DNA of 64,000 nt from an uncultured Porphyromonadaceae bacterium (GTDB taxonomy: Bacteria > Bacteroidota > Bacteroidia > Bacteroidales > Muribaculaceae), in assembly GCA_900548975.1 (NCBI GenBank), contig URMS01000011.1, forward strand, positions 1 through 64,000, read 5' to 3'. Within the stretch, counting starts at the first letter, position 1; each line of letters opens with the position of its first letter. A program made the translations under genes and the position numbers. The notes beneath the pieces were generated by a model. The model worked only from the letters and a program-made list of their open reading frames with translations. It searched no databases and was not told the DNA's origin. Below, piece by piece: positions 59,638-64,000 of the stretch.

Positions 59638-62604
59638 ATGAAATTAAGACAATATATCGCGGGATTCGCAGCTCTGGCAGCACTGACATCGGTCACCACG
59701 GCCTGCCAGGACGATATCGACGCTCCCGCTATGGAAGTGCCTGTGGCCAAAAGCACTCCCAACACCACCATCGCCGAGCTCAAAGCCCGCTACTGGCAGG
59801 AGGCCGACAACTATGCCGCCACAATCGGCAATGCCGACAATCCCGAAGAGCGTACCGTGATCCACGGCCGCGTAGTTTCGTCCGACGAGGCATCGAACGT
59901 ATTCAAGAGCCTCGTAATTCAGGACGAGACAGCCGCACTGGCATTCTCCATCAACTCCTATAACCTCTACCTCAACTACCGTGTGGGCCAGGAGATAGTG
60001 ATGGACGTCACCGGCATGGAAATAGGCAAGTACAGCGGCCTTATGCAGATGGGCTCGAAAAGCTGGTACGACCGCGGCAACACATGGCAGATAAGCTTCA
60101 TGGCGCCCGAGTACTTCAGCAGCCATGCCGAACTCAACGGCGTGCCCGATGCCGCCAAGGTCGACACCATCCAGGTGCCCTCGTTCAGCTACATCGGCAC
60201 ATCGCCCGAAGAGCAGCAGAAATGGCAGAGCCAGCTCGTATGCCTGCAGAACGTATCGTTCCAGGAAGGCGGCCAGGCCGTGTTCTCGAGCTATCACAGC
60301 TCGGGCGAGAACCGCGTTATCACCGATGCCAACGGCAACACCATGAACGTACGCACCTCGGGCTACTCCACATTCTGGAACACTACCCTGCCCGAAGGCA
60401 ACGTCGATCTCACCGGTATACTCAGCTTCTTCAACAACGCATGGCAGTTCATCCTCATCGACGGCAACGCATGGAAGGCATCGCCCGAGCGTCCCGGCGC
60501 CAAGGACAATCCCTACTCCGTCGACGAAGCCGTACAGGCTCAGATCGACGGCATCACAGCTCAGGGATGGGTCAAGGGCTATATCGTGGGCGCTGTCGCT
60601 CCCGGCGTTGAGGACATCACCTCTGCCGACGACATCGAATGGGAAGCTCCCACAGTGCTCGCCAACACCCTGGTAATAGGCCAGACCCCCGAAACCCGCA
60701 CCCTCGACCACGCTTTGGTGATATATCTCACCTCGGAATCGGCCTTCGAGCAGTACGGCAACCTCCGCGACAATCCCACTAACCTCGGCAAGCAGATACT
60801 CGTACACGGCACCCTGGCCAAATATCTCGGCACCTACGGCATCACCGGCAACAACGGCTCCACAAACACCTTCGAAATCGAGGGCGTAGAGGTTGGCGGC
60901 GGCGAAATAGCCGCCGGAGCCGGCACCAAGGAGTCGCCCTACAACGTTGCACAGGTTGTGGCTCTCAATCCCGGCAGCACCACCACAGCAGTTGAAACCG
61001 GAATATGGGTGAAAGGCTACATAGTAGGCTCCATGCCCACCGGCGGCAGCTCCACTACCCTCGCCGGCACATCTTTCGGCCTCACCGACGCCGCCACCAC
61101 CAATATAGTGATAGGTCCGACAGCCGACTGCACCGACCCCTCCAAGTGCGTGGGCGTACAGCTGCCTACAGGCACCATCCGCAACGCCCTCAACCTCTCG
61201 GCCAACCCCGGCAATCTCGGTAAGGTAGTGGCTCTGAAAGGCGATGTAATGAAGTACTGCGGCGGCCCCGGCATCAAGAACACAAGCGAATATGTGCTCG
61301 ACGGCTCCACCACTCCCGACGTTCCCGCCGGTACTCCCGAAGGCGACGGCACCGCCGCCAGCCCCTACAACAGCGTCAAGGCCCTCGAGGTAGCGAAAGC
61401 TCTCGCTTCGGGCGCCACAACCGACGCCGACGTATATGTGAAAGGCAAAGTTTCCTCCATCAAGGAACTCAGCACTTCCTTCGGCAACGCCACCTACTCC
61501 ATCACAAGCGAAGGCACCAACGTGGCTTTCGACATTTTCCGCGGCTACTACTTCAACGGCGACAAATTCACCTCCGAAGACCAGCTCAAGGTAGGCGACG
61601 AAGTGGTGGTATGCGGCAAGCTCACCAACTATATGGGCAATACCCCGCAGATGGCCCAGGGCGGCAAGATTATCAGCATCAACGGCCAGGGCAGCGGCGA
61701 CACACCCGTTACTCCGGGCGATGTCACCGCCGAGGGCGATGGTTCCGAATCCTCTCCCTACAATACCGTAGCCCTGCGTGCACTCAACCCGACGAGCACC
61801 ACTGTGGCCGTGGCAAGCGGCGTATGGCTCAAGGGCTACATCGTAGGCTCCATGCCTACCGGCGGCAGCTCCACTACCCTCACAGGCACTTCTTTCGGCA
61901 CAGCCGACGCCGCAACCACAAATATTGTGGTAGGCCCGACTCCCGACTGCAAGGACGTCAATCTCTGCGTGGGCATACAGCTGCCTACAGGCGATATCCG
62001 CAATGCCCTCAATCTCTCGGCCAATCCCGGTAACCTCGGCAGGGCCGTTACCCTCAAGGGCGACGTCATGAAATACTGCGGCGGTCCCGGCCTCAAAAAC
62101 ACCAGTGCCTATACCCTCGGCGAAGGTGGTACCACACCCGACAATCCCGATAAGCCCGACGTACCCGATACACCCGATGTTCCTGTCAATCCGGGCGAAG
62201 CTGTCAATATCACTATCAGCCAGATTGCCGACGTTATTTCCGCTCCCGTGACAGTCAGCGGCTATACATTTACTGCCGACAAGGCTTCCGGTGCAACCGC
62301 TCCCGCCATCAACGGCACCACTCTGCGTCTCTACGCCGACAATACCTTCACCATCGCCGGTGCTTCCATGGCCAAAATAGTGTTCACGCTCAATACCTCG
62401 ACAGGTTCCAGGCGCTACACCACTTTCACGCCCAATACCGGCACTGTGACAGAGCAGAAATCTGACGACACAGCCATCACCTGGACAGGCTCTGCCACAA
62501 GCGTCACATTCACTGTCGGACACGACGCTACATTAGGCTCCGACGGCGCCTCAAAGCGCGGTCAGGTGCATATCTCTGACATAGCTGTTTACCCCGCGAA
62601 CTAA
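59638..62604 (+). CDS. DUF5689/DUF6359 surface lipoprotein 2
   Basis: The 988-residue paralogue of the preceding protein has a lipoprotein-type start (MKLRQYIAGFAALAALTSVT-TAC), a DUF5689-like domain (about 35-275; TTIAELKARYWQEADNYAAT) and four OB-like DUF6359 modules. Modules two and four (VWVKGYIVGSMPTGGSSTTL and VWLKGYIVGSMPTGGSSTTL) are nearly identical to each other and to the second module of lipoprotein 1; module three matches its first module. A P-D-rich linker and a beta-sandwich end (IADVISAPVTVSGYTFTADK) close the protein. The copies suggest recent duplication and conversion. Confidence 0.8.
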   Translation: MKLRQYIAGFAALAALTSVTTACQDDIDAPAMEVPVAKSTPNTTIAELKARYWQEADNYAATIGNADNPEERTVIHGRVVSSDEASNVFKSLVIQDETAALAFSINSYNLYLNYRVGQEIVMDVTGMEIGKYSGLMQMGSKSWYDRGNTWQISFMAPEYFSSHAELNGVPDAAKVDTIQVPSFSYIGTSPEEQQKWQSQLVCLQNVSFQEGGQAVFSSYHSSGENRVITDANGNTMNVRTSGYSTFWNTTLPEGNVDLTGILSFFNNAWQFILIDGNAWKASPERPGAKDNPYSVDEAVQAQIDGITAQGWVKGYIVGAVAPGVEDITSADDIEWEAPTVLANTLVIGQTPETRTLDHALVIYLTSESAFEQYGNLRDNPTNLGKQILVHGTLAKYLGTYGITGNNGSTNTFEIEGVEVGGGEIAAGAGTKESPYNVAQVVALNPGSTTTAVETGIWVKGYIVGSMPTGGSSTTLAGTSFGLTDAATTNIVIGPTADCTDPSKCVGVQLPTGTIRNALNLSANPGNLGKVVALKGDVMKYCGGPGIKNTSEYVLDGSTTPDVPAGTPEGDGTAASPYNSVKALEVAKALASGATTDADVYVKGKVSSIKELSTSFGNATYSITSEGTNVAFDIFRGYYFNGDKFTSEDQLKVGDEVVVCGKLTNYMGNTPQMAQGGKIISINGQGSGDTPVTPGDVTAEGDGSESSPYNTVALRALNPTSTTVAVASGVWLKGYIVGSMPTGGSSTTLTGTSFGTADAATTNIVVGPTPDCKDVNLCVGIQLPTGDIRNALNLSANPGNLGRAVTLKGDVMKYCGGPGLKNTSAYTLGEGGTTPDNPDKPDVPDTPDVPVNPGEAVNITISQIADVISAPVTVSGYTFTADKASGATAPAINGTTLRLYADNTFTIAGASMAKIVFTLNTSTGSRRYTTFTPNTGTVTEQKSDDTAITWTGSATSVTFTVGHDATLGSDGASKRGQVHISDIAVYPAN

Positions 62605-62653
62605 TACACAACTGTCTTGACTCTTCCGTGAACGGAGAGTCGCCAACAAGCAA

Positions 62654-62700
62654 CCCCCGGGTGAGAAAGCCGACCGGCCCCTTCACCCGGGGGATTGTTT
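62654..62700 (+). terminator. Intrinsic terminator of the receptor-lipoprotein operon
   Basis: CCCCCGGGTGA (62654-62664) pairs perfectly with TCACCCGGGGG (62683-62693), followed by ATTGTTTTTTC. Confidence 0.85.
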
Positions 62701-62820
62701 TTTCAGGCGAAAACGAAATGTTTTGCCGCGAAAATGTTAAATTTCGGGTCGAAAGGCCTATATTTAACAGTTATTAATATTTATTTTCAGTTTTTCAAAC
62801 CATAATACCGAAATTGTTAG

Positions 62821-62955
62821 TATCTTTGCATCGGATTTAAAAGGGTTTACCCCGTTTAAATTAGATTACGTTTTGTTAGACTCACAATATATACTTGAAT
62901 TTTGGTTATGAGGGAGGTGCGTTACTGTGAAGTAGCGCACTTTCATTTTATTTCG
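62821..62955 (+). ncRNA. Candidate small RNA: promoter to hairpin with T-rich tail
   Basis: TATCTTTG (62821-62828) is an exact -7 element. About 90 bases later GTGCGTTACT (62917-62926) pairs with AGTAGCGCAC (62931-62940) around GTGA, followed by TTTCATTTTATTT. No convincing reading frame lies between; a 33-codon frame from ATG 62908 exists but looks accidental. The rest of 62605-63054 holds no gene. Confidence 0.4.
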
Positions 62956-63007
62956 CTTAACCCTTTCCCCATCTATCTCTTGCTTGACCCTACTACAAAA
63001 AAAGCAT

Positions 63008-63038
63008 AAAAAAGCCCGGCATATACCGGGCTTTTAAA
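63008..63038 (-). terminator. Intrinsic terminator of the last gene
   Basis: AAAAGCCCGG (63010-63019) pairs with CCGGGCTTTT (63026-63035) around CATATA; on the minus strand TTTTTTATGC follows. Confidence 0.8.
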
Positions 63039-63054
63039 CATTGTGTATTAAACC

Positions 63055-64000
63055 TTATTTCACGTATACCTTAGTGGCCTTGTTACCCTGACGGCGGATA
63101 TAGAGTCCTGCCGAAGGATTGTCTACACGCACGCCCTGAAGATTGTAGTACTCTACCGGAGCATTTGCATCGGCCTCAACTCGGTCGATACCGCTCATAC
63201 CGTTGTTGTAGTGGAGCACTATCTGCTCGTTTGCGGCATTGTAGGTCGACGACAGACGGAAGAGAGCCGCCGGTATTATCACATAGTAGTCTACGCCGTC
63301 CTCAAGAGTTATAGGCATGGCATAACCGTCGTATTCGTCGCCTGCGAATATCGAGAGGCTCGTACCGGATGTAGTTCCGCCTACAGCCCACCATTTCTCA
63401 ACCGGTATTTCAGTACCGTCTACACTGCCCTTCATCACCTTTATATCAGCCAGCTTGGACGACTGGAGATTCACCTTTTCGGCAAATGTGAAGCTGAGAG
63501 TGCCTATCTGCTCTATGGCCTCACCGTCGGCGGGAGAAACCGATGTTATTTCCACCTTGGGAGCCACATATTCGCCCATATAACTGATGGTCATAGCTTC
63601 GTTAAACGCACCCGACGCATCCTTGCAGATACCCTCGGGGATAATGACGAAGTACTGTTTGCCCTGTTCCATATTGAAAGGAGTGAGGAAACCGTCGTAG
63701 TCGGCAGGCCATACACGCAATTCGGTCTTGCTGTCGGAGGTCAGATACCATTCATCGACAGAAATTGCAGTGCCTACAGGCACACCGGCAACGAGGCTGC
63801 CTTCGATAACCTTGACGGCCGGACGGGAATTCACAATGGTCATGTCAGCTGCGAAAGCCATCGAAATGCCGTCGAAAGAACTTACCTTATCGTTTGCAGC
63901 AGGATAGATCTCTGTCGGGTAAACATGGGCAGCAAGACTTTCGTTGAAAGTGGAGAACACACTCTTCCACAAAGAAGCCTTGTATGCGTCGGCAGCTCCG
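63055..64000 (-). CDS. Secreted protein with conserved C-terminal tail (5' end outside window)
   Basis: The frame is open to the window edge (no stop, and the TTG at 63972 is not a convincing start), so at least 314 residues belong to a longer protein. Two similar modules are visible, each with a phrase like YFVIIPEGICKDASGAFNEA and YYVIIPAALFRLSSTYNAAN, preceded by VSPADGEAIEQIGTLSFTFA. This is a Big/SbsA-like Ig arrangement. The end (APVEYYNLQGVRVDNPSAGL, then YIRRQGNKATKVYVK) is almost the same as in the protein at 50092, a probable sorting or anchoring tail. Surface or secreted; function unknown. Confidence 0.75.
   Translation of the reverse strand, partial: GAADAYKASLWKSVFSTFNESLAAHVYPTEIYPAANDKVSSFDGISMAFAADMTIVNSRPAVKVIEGSLVAGVPVGTAISVDEWYLTSDSKTELRVWPADYDGFLTPFNMEQGKQYFVIIPEGICKDASGAFNEAMTISYMGEYVAPKVEITSVSPADGEAIEQIGTLSFTFAEKVNLQSSKLADIKVMKGSVDGTEIPVEKWWAVGGTTSGTSLSIFAGDEYDGYAMPITLEDGVDYYVIIPAALFRLSSTYNAANEQIVLHYNNGMSGIDRVEADANAPVEYYNLQGVRVDNPSAGLYIRRQGNKATKVYVK

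Noticed and set aside
54429..62523. Very long minus-strand open frames opposite the TonB receptor and lipoprotein genes (up to about 960 codons)
   Set aside because: They are antisense shadows of GC-rich, compositionally biased genes; their translations are Val/Gly/Ala-rich without domains, and the plus-strand genes have signals and domains.
62908..63009. Small protein of 33 codons (MREVRYCEVAHF...)
   Set aside because: The frame runs through a hairpin and T-rich tail, lacks a family resemblance and ends in low-complexity sequence.

Overview
The window is from a Bacteroidales chromosome, most like Muribaculaceae. Evidence: many promoters with the Bacteroidetes -7 motif TAnnTTTG; a PorW/SprE-type type IX secretion lipoprotein; the order DUF4271-hemD-rnpA-yidD-tatD-like; TonB receptors with DUF5689/DUF6359 surface lipoproteins; and a conserved EYxNLQGVRVxNP...GLYIRRQGNK tail on secreted proteins. 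The chromosomal part looks GC-rich and the mobile parts visibly AT-richer (judged by eye, not computed).

1-15205 is the right part of an integrative conjugative element (ICE). It ends in a 26-base copy of a tRNA 3' end (probably tRNA-Ser), taken as attR. Its backbone holds an AlbA_2 ATPase, a DUF4099/DUF3945-type protein, topoisomerase III, RteC, an HTH protein and a Toprim primase/ATPase. Two AT-rich cargo blocks sit in this backbone. Block one is radical SAM - DUF1934 - asparaginyl-tRNA synthetase - rteC (5494-9038). Block two is a RibD_C reductase, an HxlR regulator and radical SAM - dihydroorotate dehydrogenase (12052-14932). The two radical SAM genes are paralogues, and both promoters carry the same double TTAC-N6-GTAA operator at the same spacing. 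I read this as one HxlR regulon with duplicated housekeeping enzymes on a mobile element; it is the strongest candidate for an undescribed system.

15206-33950 is mixed chromosome: a retropepsin-like protease, a quinone reductase, apt, mnmG, ybeY, a Crp-family regulator and a secreted protein. An AT-rich island follows (22700-26270) with an IS21 istA remnant, a three-gene operon (transglutaminase-like protein, Rhs-derived HExxH metallopeptidase, small secreted partner), and helicase and integrase remnants. Then come an outer-membrane beta-barrel receptor, a PpiD-like foldase, a MITE-like palindrome, a His/Asp-rich secreted protein, and metK behind a probable SAM-II riboswitch with a terminator.

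33949-49718 is mostly core genome on the minus strand: the operon rsh - 7TM-HD phosphohydrolase - porW, then DUF4271-hemD-rnpA-yidD-tatD-like, a LOG-family protein, a cell-wall amidase, an alkaline phosphatase and a GH3-family protein.

50092-62604 looks like an extracellular nucleic-acid or phosphate acquisition locus: an Ig-like secreted protein, a secreted endonuclease/exonuclease/phosphatase, a TonB receptor and two large lipoproteins with repeated OB-fold domains. In its middle sits a complete 747-bp IS200-like/RAYT element whose ends are perfect 38-base inverted repeats made of REP-like hairpins. A gene-less relative lies at 49784-50022 and a single unit at 16445-16484. The window ends in a partial secreted protein gene.
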